This document shows, piece by piece, positions 1-9,291 of a stretch of DNA of 64,000 bases; within the stretch, counting starts at the first letter, position 1, and each line of letters begins with the position of its first letter. The DNA is from Kriegella sp963975415 (GTDB taxonomy: Bacteria > Bacteroidota > Bacteroidia > Flavobacteriales > Flavobacteriaceae), in contig NZ_CAXBGN010000001.1 of assembly GCF_963975415.1 (NCBI RefSeq), forward strand, positions 62,001-126,000, written 5' to 3'. A program made the position numbers and the translations under genes. Under the pieces are notes generated by a model. That model was not told where the DNA came from, ran no database searches, and saw nothing but the letters and a program-made list of their open reading frames with translations.

Positions 1-2290
1 AATCGTTCCATGCTTTAATTTTCTTTTGCCTCAACTTTGGATGTTCACTCTTTGTTAGTACCAAAGTACAATTAGTATTGAATTTTTTCCAATGATATTC
101 TTTGTGATTTTTATCTAGTTGTTCTCTTATCCGTATTAGATTATCGCTAATAACGTCTTTTGCAAATGTATTGTAGTAACTTGTCAAGTGTCGTTTAAAT
201 CTAGATTTGATAGAGTTCCCAATTGTTGAAAAGGGGGTCGTAACCATTTTCTTTAAATAGACATCTAAACGTTCACTTAGTTTTTGCCTGTCAAAGCGAG
301 CATCAGGTCCGATTAGGCTATCGACCACAATGAGATTCACTTTTTTTCCTTTTTTTCTCAATTGATCTGATATTTCTACGGCAAGGGCGCTATAGCAATA
401 GAAAACAAAATTATAGGTTCCAGTATTTTGAATATCCTCAATTTCCGAAATGTAATCAGTACACATTTCTTCAATATTTTCATGCATGGTTTCATCTCCG
501 TTGATACCTTTGGGCTGCAGGGCGTAAAAGGGCCTGTCATTATTAATATAAAGTGGAAGTAACTTGTAGAACAATATGTGGCCTTCTCCTGCATGAAAGG
601 AAAAGATAGGAGCTTTGTTTCCTTTGGTGCGGAAAGGAACAAGAAATTTCCACTCATTTTTGGTTTTAGTAGGGCCTGTGCTTAATTTTTGCGCAATACT
701 TGCAATTGTAGGATTTAGAATGAGCATGGTCGGTTGAAATTTCAACGGTATTTTGCGCTCAATCATTTGGGCCATTTGTACGGCCATCAATGATTTACCT
801 CCAATTTCGAAGAAGTTATCGTTAATTCCGATGTCTTGCCTACCGAATAAAATTTGCCAAATCTCAACCAATTGTCTCTCGAAATCTGTTCTAGGAGGTG
901 AAAAATAATCTTTGGAAACTGATAGGGTTTTCCTCATCGCATTTATGGAATTCCCTTTAAATATTTCGATTAGCGGAATTAGGTCAGCAAATGATTTTAC
1001 TTTTCCAGAGGAAATATGTTTTAGAAGGATATAAAGATTTTCATAAATCCAAAGTCGAGATTTTTCGTCAATATGCTCCGTGGAAAATGAAAGTAAGAAT
1101 TCCATTTGCTCCCCAGGAAGCACAACTATGGTCATGGGGTAGGTAGAGGTTAACCCACTTTGAAAATTAGAAACCTTAATCGTGTCGACGTTGGTATTCA
1201 CCTCAGGAAAATTCTCATAAACCAATAGACTATCAAAAATCATGCTCCCGGTAGTTGAATTGGTTTGCGAAAGCACTTCGTTCAAAGGCATATACTCATA
1301 TTCCAATGCCCTTTGCTGACGTTCTTGAATATATTTAAACCATGTTGTAAGGGGCTTTTCTTGGTCTTGTATGGTGTTTCTAACGGGTTGTACGTTCATA
1401 TACATTCCTGTTAAAAGGTGTATATTCGGAAAATCTGAAGACCGACCTGAAACCGTGGTTCCGTGAACCATATCGTTCGTGTCAAAATATCGAAAAAGGA
1501 GTAATGACCAGATTCCTTGAACGACTGCATTTAAAGCAACTTTGGATTCTTTGGCCAATTTTTGTAATCCAAGGGTTTCTTCAGTTGATAAAAAAAGTTT
1601 TTTAACTTCAATTTGCGCGACGTTTTTGTTCTTGTTGTCAGGAATAAAAAGATGTGATTCTTCAAAGTCCTGAAAGTATTGTGACCAGAATTTACGTCCA
1701 CTTTGAGCATCTTTTTTTCCTAACCAGTTTAGATATGATTTGTAAGAAGGTAATGTCTCAAAAGTCGGTGATATTTTTTTTAAAAGGACATCATAAACCT
1801 CAATGACATCTTTCAGTATATTATTTGACGACCAGCCATCGACCAACAAGTGGTGACTCGGCCATAGTAATTTTGTAATATTTTGTCCATGGTAAACTAT
1901 TATAACACTCAGTAAGGCCCCTTCTTCTAATTTGGCACCTGACTTTCTAATACTTGTTTTAATTTCCTTCCATTTTTTTTCCTTTTCGTCACTGTCGAGA
2001 TTGCTCCAGTCTTCAACCCTGAGCATAATTGATTTTTCTTTATGTACAATCTGAACAGGTTGCTTCAAATCTTTCCAATGGACTGTTGTACGTAGAATTT
2101 CATGTCTTTGAACAACCTTGTTCCAGGCTTTCTCAAATAGGGAAGTATCTATATAACCTTCAATGGTACATCCAACGTTAAGAAAACCTTGATCAACGGA
2201 ACTCGATAGGTGATGAAACAATAGGCCCTGCTGCATATATCCTAATGGATATATTGCCTCTATTTTTGGTTTTTTAGCCGTCTTCTGCAT
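1..2290 (-). CDS. NRPS, C-T-TE termination protein (3' end outside window)
   Basis: Read by hand on the minus strand: an open frame of 763 codons from the ATG at 2290 to the window edge. Residues about 10-430 form a condensation domain with H146-H147-xxx-D151-G152. A carrier domain follows (FFEIGGKSL, phosphopantetheine Ser500), then a type I thioesterase. The expected TE nucleophile is Ser634 in CYSAL, which departs from the usual GxSxG; Asp657 in VVDS is the likely second triad member and the His lies beyond the edge. There is no adenylation domain. It starts 8 bases after the upstream A-T-E gene stops and is the last visible gene of the minus operon, so it probably adds or transfers the final unit and releases the peptide. 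A preceding E domain implies a D-accepting C domain. The carrier must be loaded in trans, used only for transfer, or served by a gene outside the window. Confidence 0.9.
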   Translation of the reverse strand, partial: MQKTAKKPKIEAIYPLGYMQQGLLFHHLSSSVDQGFLNVGCTIEGYIDTSLFEKAWNKVVQRHEILRTTVHWKDLKQPVQIVHKEKSIMLRVEDWSNLDSDEKEKKWKEIKTSIRKSGAKLEEGALLSVIIVYHGQNITKLLWPSHHLLVDGWSSNNILKDVIEVYDVLLKKISPTFETLPSYKSYLNWLGKKDAQSGRKFWSQYFQDFEESHLFIPDNKNKNVAQIEVKKLFLSTEETLGLQKLAKESKVALNAVVQGIWSLLLFRYFDTNDMVHGTTVSGRSSDFPNIHLLTGMYMNVQPVRNTIQDQEKPLTTWFKYIQERQQRALEYEYMPLNEVLSQTNSTTGSMIFDSLLVYENFPEVNTNVDTIKVSNFQSGLTSTYPMTIVVLPGEQMEFLLSFSTEHIDEKSRLWIYENLYILLKHISSGKVKSFADLIPLIEIFKGNSINAMRKTLSVSKDYFSPPRTDFERQLVEIWQILFGRQDIGINDNFFEIGGKSLMAVQMAQMIERKIPLKFQPTMLILNPTIASIAQKLSTGPTKTKNEWKFLVPFRTKGNKAPIFSFHAGEGHILFYKLLPLYINNDRPFYALQPKGINGDETMHENIEEMCTDYISEIEDIQNTGTYNFVFYCYSALAVEISDQLRKKGKKVNLIVVDSLIGPDARFDRQKLSERLDVYLKKMVTTPFSTIGNSIKSRFKRHLTSYYNTFAKDVISDNLIRIREQLDKNHKEYHWKKFNTNCTLVLTKSEHPKLRQKKIKAWND

Positions 2291-2298
2291 GTATTATT

Positions 2299-4278
2299 TT
2301 ATAAATTGTCCAACAAATTATCCAAATCTTCTTGACTAAGTCCGGCTTCTGGAAAATCAGATGGTGTATAATCCATTGTTTCTTTTGTCGTACAGTGCTG
2401 CAATATGGCTTTCAAATTTTCATCAAACCGTTTTGCTAATAGAATAACTGTATCTTCTTTATGAATTTCGGTGCAATAACTCCAACGAATATTAAGTACA
2501 TTTTTGATAATCGACATGTTGATTTCTAATTTGTGGCTTCGTTCACTTAAAGCATGGCGCGTACCATCCCACAATAACTCATATTGCTCGTAACTTTTGT
2601 TATGGTTCTCTTTTTTATTTCCGAGATAATTGAAGATTACCTCAGGTTCTTGATTAAGGAAAGCCTTAAATGATTTATTGTTAGAAAGATATCTTAACAA
2701 GCCATAACCAATACCACCATTGGGCACTGTACGCAATCGTTCTTTAGTTGTTTTAATTAGCTCACCATCATTACCCCCTGATTCATAGTTGAGCCTGATT
2801 GGAAAAAAGGAAGTAAACCAACCGACCGTATCCGAAACGTCTACCGAAATAGTATCGGCTGTACGACCAAGTCTTTCGAGGCCAAGGCAGAAGTTTGATA
2901 AATCTCCCCATTGACAAATGGTTTTGATGAGGGCGGTGATTAGCAGGTCTTCTACTTCTGAATTGTATGCCTCATTGGCCTCATTAATCAATAAATCAGT
3001 ATCTCCCTCATTTAGAAAACTTTGGTGTATGGCAAAAGAGCGTTCTTCAAAAACTTCTTTGTCAACATCAAAATCTTGCGGCAAGGTGTGTGACTCAAAG
3101 TGCTGTTGCTTCCAATACTCTATTTCTTTTTGAAATTCATCAGAATTGGAAAGTGCCACTAAATATTCGCTCCAAACTTTTATGGATGCCGTTTTTTGAT
3201 TAAAATTAATCTCTTGACCATCTTTTAAGAGCTGCAGCGCACTTGAAAAATCGTTGAAAATAATACTCCAAGAGACCATATCGACAATTAAGTGATGGGC
3301 AATCAGGAAAATCGAATTTGGTTGGGTATCACCACATTCAAAGTAATATGCCCTAAAAAGTTCTCCATTGTCCAGTCTGCAATTTTCTTGAGCGGTTATC
3401 AAAGCCTCATTGATTAGGCGTTTTTGCTCTTCAATCTTTCTTTCGCTACTAATATCGATATGATGACAAGAATTGTTTTCGTTTTTTCTTAAAGTTCTTG
3501 CCACCCATTTGTTATCTGTTTGTACGAAACTTAGGCAAAGTGCATCATGATGTGAAATCAATGCATTGATCGTTAATTTTATCGAATCGAACGGAATGCT
3601 ATCTATATTCGATACTTTAATGATTTGATTCCAAAAATGGGGTGCTATCAAATGGTTTTCGAAAAACCAGTGTTGTATTGGGGTTAAGGGCACTTCTCCT
3701 TCCACTTTTTCGTTGGTCATTGGCTCGGAGACATTATTTGCCGCAAATAGGGAAAGTTCGGCTATGGTTTGATTTTCAAAAAGTTGATTCGGTTGAAGTA
3801 ATATGCCCACTTTTCGTGCTTTCGATATAATTTGAATACTCAAAATGGAGTCTCCCCCTATCTCAAAAAAGTTGTCTTCTATACTGATGGGATTAAAATT
3901 CAATACTTCCTCCCATATTTGCACCAATTGCTTTTCAATTTCACTCTTGGGCTTTTTTAACCCAGTTTCTGATGGAGTTTCTCTACTGAGAGCAAGTAAG
4001 CCACTTCTATCGACTTTGCCATTGGGCAGTGTCGGTATTTCATCAATTAGATGAATAGCGGAAGGAATCATATATTCGGGAAGACCCTCTTTCAAATGAG
4101 CCTTTAACTTCTTCATGTCGAATTGTTCGTTGGGTCGAATATAAGCCACTAAACGTTTTGGGTTTTCCGAACTTGTATTGTCTGATTGATTGGTGACAAC
4201 CCCTTTTAGCTTAAACAACAATAATTTTCGTTCCTCGTGGGAAAGTCCATTAATTCTATTCTTGAGTTCGTTTTTCAT
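2299..4278 (-). CDS. NRPS, A(C-terminal subdomain)-T-E protein
   Basis: A 659-residue protein from the ATG at 4278, which overlaps the stop of the methyltransferase gene as TAATG; this coupling decides the start over the longer 4320 start. Residues about 39-95 are only the small C-terminal subdomain of an adenylation domain, with motif A9 (LPEYMIPS) and A10 (NGKVDR, catalytic Lys88). Then come a carrier domain (FFEIGGDSI, Ser144) and an epimerization domain (HHLIVDM, H328-H329 and D333; SDTVGWFTS; FNYLG). The E-domain motif has Met where Gly is usual. The large A subdomain is missing and is found two genes upstream, so this protein should complete the C-A protein in trans. The N-terminus (GLSHEERKLLL) looks helical and may be a docking element. 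Role: completes activation, carries and epimerizes the residue. Confidence 0.92.
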   Translation of the reverse strand: MKNELKNRINGLSHEERKLLLFKLKGVVTNQSDNTSSENPKRLVAYIRPNEQFDMKKLKAHLKEGLPEYMIPSAIHLIDEIPTLPNGKVDRSGLLALSRETPSETGLKKPKSEIEKQLVQIWEEVLNFNPISIEDNFFEIGGDSILSIQIISKARKVGILLQPNQLFENQTIAELSLFAANNVSEPMTNEKVEGEVPLTPIQHWFFENHLIAPHFWNQIIKVSNIDSIPFDSIKLTINALISHHDALCLSFVQTDNKWVARTLRKNENNSCHHIDISSERKIEEQKRLINEALITAQENCRLDNGELFRAYYFECGDTQPNSIFLIAHHLIVDMVSWSIIFNDFSSALQLLKDGQEINFNQKTASIKVWSEYLVALSNSDEFQKEIEYWKQQHFESHTLPQDFDVDKEVFEERSFAIHQSFLNEGDTDLLINEANEAYNSEVEDLLITALIKTICQWGDLSNFCLGLERLGRTADTISVDVSDTVGWFTSFFPIRLNYESGGNDGELIKTTKERLRTVPNGGIGYGLLRYLSNNKSFKAFLNQEPEVIFNYLGNKKENHNKSYEQYELLWDGTRHALSERSHKLEINMSIIKNVLNIRWSYCTEIHKEDTVILLAKRFDENLKAILQHCTTKETMDYTPSDFPEAGLSQEDLDNLLDNL

Positions 4279-5069
4279 TATTTGACCGCTTTTACCACTA
4301 CAATTGAGTCTGCCCACCAAGTATCCGCAACATCATTGGGCATTTTCAAGGGAACAATTTGTACGGAGAAGGAAGTAAAATATTTTAGAAGAATTCGTTG
4401 GTGCTCCCTGCTCAAAGAACCAATTTCGTTGGAAAAATAAGTAAATGCCCCACCAGGTTTTAAGTGCGCTTGGGCGTGGGCAAAGAAATGCTCTGCAAAA
4501 GTAATACTGGCATTTACATAGCGCATATATTCATCTTCATTTAAGGGGTAGGTATGAAAAAAGATACCATCAAAAAGACCGAGATCATTTATGGTGTCTT
4601 GCCATAATCCTCGAATAAGACGAATGTCGCGGTTCATGTATTTTTCTCTCCAGTTATCGTAATATTTAGCTATTACCGCATCGTTACATTCGATAATAGT
4701 ATGGGTCTCAATAGAAAATTCCTGTAACATTTCTGCTGAAATACCCCTTCCAAATCCAATTTCAAGAATATCCCCCCCTTTTTCAGTAACAACTTCGGCC
4801 ATTACTTTCATTATGGGAATTAACCAACCCTCCATAATTTCTTCATCCTTCATAATTTTTTGTTCCCGATCTTCTGAAAGAAAATCCTGCACTTTTCCAG
4901 GAACAAAATGCTTAGTTTGCTCATTAAGGGCATTTAAATCCGCAGCGAATTCCTTAATAGCCCTATTTACCACAATATTGCGTTGTGCTTCTCTTGGGGG
5001 TGCTATAAAGTTATCGTTTTTGAGGACAACAGAAATTTCGAAATCGTTGGATCTTTTTATTCTTTTCAT
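4278..5069 (-). CDS. Stand-alone class I SAM methyltransferase of the NRPS system
   Basis: A 263-residue protein with SAM motif I (LEIGFGRG, residues 102-109), an acidic residue at the end of strand 2 (TIIECN), a TYPL motif and FTYFSNE near the end. It resembles the guanidinoacetate methyltransferase-like enzymes that occur as free proteins in NRPS clusters. It lies 15 bases after the C-A gene and overlaps the A-T-E gene by one base. Its position is exactly where methyltransferase domains are inserted in interrupted A domains, between motifs A8 and A9, but here it is a separate polypeptide. It probably N-methylates, or otherwise methylates, the carrier-bound residue; the substrate is not readable from sequence. 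Confidence 0.88.
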   Translation of the reverse strand: MKRIKRSNDFEISVVLKNDNFIAPPREAQRNIVVNRAIKEFAADLNALNEQTKHFVPGKVQDFLSEDREQKIMKDEEIMEGWLIPIMKVMAEVVTEKGGDILEIGFGRGISAEMLQEFSIETHTIIECNDAVIAKYYDNWREKYMNRDIRLIRGLWQDTINDLGLFDGIFFHTYPLNEDEYMRYVNASITFAEHFFAHAQAHLKPGGAFTYFSNEIGSLSREHQRILLKYFTSFSVQIVPLKMPNDVADTWWADSIVVVKAVK

Positions 5070-5084
5070 AATTAGTTCTGTTGA

Positions 5085-8012
5085 TTAATCTAAGGATGAT
5101 ATCTGGGTAAGGAGATAATCCTTTTCTTCGCTATTCAGTGACTCTAGTTCATTAAGCAAATGGGCTATTTCACTGTCATTTAAATAGTGGTTTATATTTT
5201 CTGCGATGTCGTTGTCTTCTAAATTGAGGGCTGGTACCTTTTGTATCTTTTCCATTACGACAAATGCGTTATCGACCATACCGCTCTCATTGATTTTTTT
5301 TTCGATTTCATCCATTTCGATTCGATGGCCCCTAATCTTTACTTGCTGGTCGCCCCGCCCAAGAAATATAATGTTTCCGTTAAGGTCATACCGACCCCAA
5401 TCACCTGTTCTGTAAAGTTTTGCCGTTGGGTTTTTACTAAAAGGGTTGCTTATATAAAATGAATTTGTTAGTTCAGGACGATTTAAATAACCATTGGAAA
5501 GTGAAATGCCTCCAATATAAATTTCTCCAATCGCACCGAATGGCACCATTTTTTTTGAATCATCCAATAAGTATACCTCGGTATTGGCAACCGGTTTGCC
5601 TATGGGCACCGTACCCAAACCATCTTTTTCTTCTATTTTCTTTGCAATACACCAAACGGTGCCTTCTGTCGGGCCATATTCATTATAAAGTGCTGTATTC
5701 GGTAGCTTGTTGAAATGCGTATTACATAAAACAGAGGGGCAGGCTTCGCCCGCAACGACGACGGTTGTTAAGCTTTTCAAGTAGGGAAGGGAGCAATGTT
5801 CCAGAATCAGCTTATATAAAGAAGGAAGCATTAAGGTATGGGTAACCAAGTTTTTGCTAATTACGGTTGTCAAGTTAGTCAAGTCCTGCTCAATATGCTT
5901 TTCGGTAACGACGAGATTGCCACCTGTACACAGTGTCCAAAAAATACCTGCTTTTGAGCTGTCGAATGCAATGGACGACATCAGTAAAAAAGTTTTTGGA
6001 CTATCGGGATAGAATGAAAGTCTTCCTTCGGTAGAATTGATAATATTACGATGGGAAATAGGCACACCCTTAGGTTTTCCCGTACTACCGGAGGTGTATA
6101 TCACATAGGCCATTGCATCACTTGAAACGCAGGAAAAATTGTTAAGTGTTTCTATTGTATCATTATTAACGTCGTCGATTAGCAAAACTTTTTCTTTAAA
6201 ATCACCAAAATTGGAACGTAAAGATTTTTGAGTCAAAACTATAGATGCATTCGAATCTTTTAGCATAAAAGCAATTCGCTGAAGCGGATATTCGGGGTCG
6301 AGCGGTAAATAGGCACACCCCGCTTTCAGAATGGCCACAAGACCCACGATCATTGAAATCGAGCGCTCTGTACAGAGACCAACAATCTCATTAGATCCCT
6401 TGGTGCTTTCTAAAATGGTATGGGCCAATACGTCTGCTCTGCGCATCAATACTTCATAAGTAATCGACTTATTGCCAAAAGTTACTGCGGTAGCCGTCGG
6501 ATGCTTCATGGCGGCCGCTTCTATAATCTGATGAATACCTTCGAAACCACCAAAAAGTTTTTTTTGTTGGGTTGGCATGGGAAAGAAAAACTGTTTATCG
6601 TCTAAGGTTAGCATCTCAATTTCGGAAAGAGATTTACTTGGACTGGCAACTATTTCTTCAAGTAGGACCTCTAAATGATCTTGAAATCTTATGATGGTAG
6701 TTTCTGAGAAAATATCGGTGGCGTACTCAAAAGATGTAGAAAGGTGACCGTTTGAATTGGCGACAAACAAGGTGAGGTCGAACTTAGACACTCCAGCATT
6801 ATAAAATGAATGCTCAAGATGAAGATTCGAACCAAAGGATTGATCGGATTTCACCGCATGATAAATAAACATGGTCCGGAAGAATGGATTGTTGCCCAAA
6901 GACCTTTCCAGTCTTATGTTTTTTACCAAGTTATCAAAAGAAACATCTTTATTTGAAAAAGCCTCTAATACGATGCTATTGATTTCCTTTACCAAAGTTG
7001 AAAATGAAACCGAGGGGGTTATATTTGCTCTTAAAACAATAGTATCATCAAAAAAACCCATAATATCTTCCAATACTTTCTGATCTCGAGAAGAAATTGG
7101 AGAACCTATCAGTAAATCTTTCTGCCCACTATATTTAAAAAGAAAGAGATAATAAGTCGAAAGTAAAAGAACATATGGTGTTGTTTCTAATTCCCTAACT
7201 AAATTCAATACTTTTTCAGAAAGTTTTTTAGGCAAATGACGTGTATGTTCTGCTCCCTTGAAGAGGCGAAACTTGGGAGGAGGGTAGTCCGTCGGGAGTT
7301 CTAAAAAAGGAGTATCACCGCCCAACTTTTTTTTCCAATAGTTTAGCTGTTCAGAGTCGATAATCCTATTTTGTTGCCAATAGGCGTAGTCGGCAAACTG
7401 TAATTTATTATGGTCGACCGCTATTGAAACGCCTGAAAGTAGTTTGGTATAATTAGAGGAAAGTTGATTTAGCAAAATGTCCATCGACCATTTATCAAAA
7501 ATGATATGGTGCATCGTAATAAACAATATATGCTCTGAGCCACTTAACTTTAATAAGAGCGTTCTTATCAAAGGTGGCTTGCTCAAATCAAAACATTTTC
7601 TTGCTTCCAAGAATAAAATTGAATTTTTGCGAGTGTCTTTCTCCTCATGATCAAGTTCACTTAAATCGAATTTAACAAAATCGATTTTATCAGTAGAACT
7701 TACTTTCTGAACAAGTCGCTCATTATCGAGTTTATAAAATGACCTAAGTACTTCATTTTCAGATACAATAAAATTTAAACTCTGCTCTAACACATCAACG
7801 TTCAATTCTCCCCTAAACTTAAGGCATTCAGAATAGTTATACAGCGGGTTTTCTTGATACAACTGCTGCAAAAACCAAAGGCGCTGTTGACCACCAGAAA
7901 GAGGAATCAATGCACCTTCGGGAGCTTTTTCAATACTATTTATTCTACCATGACCTTTCTGTTTCGATTTCCAACGGCTTAAAAGTGATGATTTCGTATT
8001 TTCTCTCTTCAT
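5085..8012 (-). CDS. NRPS, C-A protein with truncated adenylation domain
   Basis: A 975-residue protein. A basic N-terminal leader is followed by a condensation domain (SGGQQRLWFL; HHIIFDKWS with H168, H169, D173, Lys where Gly is usual) and the large subdomain of an adenylation domain: A3 (YTSGSTGKPKG), A4 (AFDSSKAG), A5 (NEYGPTEG), A7 (YRTGD), A8 (GRGDQQVKIRGHRIE, about 886-900). The chain ends some 75 residues after A8 with a charged, probably helical tail (LNSEEKDYLLTQI). Motifs A9 and A10, including the catalytic Lys, are absent and sit in the A-T-E gene. The specificity residues read by eye are D-S-A-L-V-A-E-V-W (+K in trans); I cannot assign a substrate. It follows the HupE gene by 22 bases, so it is in the same operon. 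Confidence 0.93.
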   Translation of the reverse strand: MKRENTKSSLLSRWKSKQKGHGRINSIEKAPEGALIPLSGGQQRLWFLQQLYQENPLYNYSECLKFRGELNVDVLEQSLNFIVSENEVLRSFYKLDNERLVQKVSSTDKIDFVKFDLSELDHEEKDTRKNSILFLEARKCFDLSKPPLIRTLLLKLSGSEHILFITMHHIIFDKWSMDILLNQLSSNYTKLLSGVSIAVDHNKLQFADYAYWQQNRIIDSEQLNYWKKKLGGDTPFLELPTDYPPPKFRLFKGAEHTRHLPKKLSEKVLNLVRELETTPYVLLLSTYYLFLFKYSGQKDLLIGSPISSRDQKVLEDIMGFFDDTIVLRANITPSVSFSTLVKEINSIVLEAFSNKDVSFDNLVKNIRLERSLGNNPFFRTMFIYHAVKSDQSFGSNLHLEHSFYNAGVSKFDLTLFVANSNGHLSTSFEYATDIFSETTIIRFQDHLEVLLEEIVASPSKSLSEIEMLTLDDKQFFFPMPTQQKKLFGGFEGIHQIIEAAAMKHPTATAVTFGNKSITYEVLMRRADVLAHTILESTKGSNEIVGLCTERSISMIVGLVAILKAGCAYLPLDPEYPLQRIAFMLKDSNASIVLTQKSLRSNFGDFKEKVLLIDDVNNDTIETLNNFSCVSSDAMAYVIYTSGSTGKPKGVPISHRNIINSTEGRLSFYPDSPKTFLLMSSIAFDSSKAGIFWTLCTGGNLVVTEKHIEQDLTNLTTVISKNLVTHTLMLPSLYKLILEHCSLPYLKSLTTVVVAGEACPSVLCNTHFNKLPNTALYNEYGPTEGTVWCIAKKIEEKDGLGTVPIGKPVANTEVYLLDDSKKMVPFGAIGEIYIGGISLSNGYLNRPELTNSFYISNPFSKNPTAKLYRTGDWGRYDLNGNIIFLGRGDQQVKIRGHRIEMDEIEKKINESGMVDNAFVVMEKIQKVPALNLEDNDIAENINHYLNDSEIAHLLNELESLNSEEKDYLLTQISSLD

Positions 8013-8034
8013 TGTTCGATTGCTAAGAATTCAA

Positions 8035-9291
8035 CTATTTTAATCCAAGGGATACGGCTATGTTATACAATTTTTTGATCAGGTAATCATCTAATTTTAA
8101 ATTTATATCAAATACGCGTTCAACCAACCAATATAATGAAACGATGATTAGAACAACGGAAAGCCAAACTAAAAAGTAGGGATACATTTTTAGTTTTCTC
8201 ATATAAAATAAAATAGGGAATATGACTAAGATGATTCCAACCTGTCCCAGTTCTACACCTAAATTAAACCCTAAAAGGGTTAGGGTCAAGAATTCGCCGG
8301 AAATACCGAGGTCAGCCATGACGCTTGCAAAACCAAAACCGTGAAAAAGTCCGAATACAAAGGCTATTACCCAGTCTTTTCCTTTAAATAATGGTTTGAT
8401 ATTATGATATGCGGCCAATCCAATCGATAGAGCAATAACCGATTCCACAAATTGTGATGGTAAGTTGATAATTTTAAGTGAAGCCAAACTGAGTGTAATA
8501 GTATGGGCAATTGTAAAGAAGGTTACGATTTTAAGAATGTACATAAAGGCAGGCTTGAACTTGAGTACAGGTTCCCACCCCCAAATATCAAATTTCTGTG
8601 TCGATGTCTTTGTTCCGTTCTCGACATTAACGGCTTTCTTTCTGCGTACCACAGAAGGAAGAATCAATGCCAACAGAAATAGAATATGGTCAAATCCGAT
8701 CCAAATATGCCAAATCCCCTGTTTGATCATTGCCACAAAACCCTTCCAGACAGAGATATCCGTTAGGTCCAAAGTATCTCGAGTATCATTCGGACCGAAA
8801 TCAAGAGAAATATTAGCCTCTTCATTGAACACACCTGCCCTCCAATTATACTCGGTAATCAAAAAACCTTTATGGGTATCATCTTTTTCGAAAACGGCAC
8901 TATAGTCTACAATAAGGTCGTCAGGTAGGGTATTTGTGTTTTCTAAATCAAAATAAACTTGAACAAAATCTCCAAGGTTTCCAGGAAATATGCCTACACT
9001 ATCTTTCAGCACTATTTTATGATTTCCCTGTTTGGAAGAAAAATTGGTATTCTTGAGGAGATAGGCCTTTAAATCTTTGAGATATGGTTCTAACTCTTTT
9101 AGAGTTACCCCATTTTCAAAATTGGTTCCATAGATTTTATTTACCTCGCGCGTATTGATTTCAAATCGTCCCTTTATACCATCGTTTTCATAGATGCGCA
9201 GGAAAATATAACTTTGATTAGGAATATGACCTTGTAGAAGTACAGGCACTAAAAATATTAAAAACAGTAAAAAATTAAGAAGCTTATTCAT
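8035..9291 (-). CDS. HupE/UreJ-family membrane protein, likely metal transport
   Basis: A 418-residue protein with a signal peptide (about 1-21), an extracytoplasmic domain to about residue 180, then six to seven membrane segments. Family-type metal-ligand motifs are visible: HIWIGFDH (H195, D201, H202), FTIAHT (H263) and FGLFHGFGFA (H317). HupE/UreJ proteins are linked to uptake of nickel, cobalt and possibly other divalent metals, mostly from genome context. It is the first gene of the leftward operon and its start faces the ornithine cyclodeaminase-like gene across a 366-base divergent region. This pairing with a TonB receptor at the other end of the cluster argues for a metal uptake role, with the NRPS product as ligand. 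Confidence 0.85.
   Translation of the reverse strand: MNKLLNFLLFLIFLVPVLLQGHIPNQSYIFLRIYENDGIKGRFEINTREVNKIYGTNFENGVTLKELEPYLKDLKAYLLKNTNFSSKQGNHKIVLKDSVGIFPGNLGDFVQVYFDLENTNTLPDDLIVDYSAVFEKDDTHKGFLITEYNWRAGVFNEEANISLDFGPNDTRDTLDLTDISVWKGFVAMIKQGIWHIWIGFDHILFLLALILPSVVRRKKAVNVENGTKTSTQKFDIWGWEPVLKFKPAFMYILKIVTFFTIAHTITLSLASLKIINLPSQFVESVIALSIGLAAYHNIKPLFKGKDWVIAFVFGLFHGFGFASVMADLGISGEFLTLTLLGFNLGVELGQVGIILVIFPILFYMRKLKMYPYFLVWLSVVLIIVSLYWLVERVFDINLKLDDYLIKKLYNIAVSLGLK

Noticed and set aside
376..657. 93-codon open frame on the minus strand
   Set aside because: It lies out of frame inside the thioesterase part of the C-T-TE gene, whose own frame is open and shows clear motifs.
5085..8012. Assigning an amino acid to the code D-S-A-L-V-A-E-V-W
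   Set aside because: I recall no firm match, the last position is on another protein, and the residues were aligned by eye.
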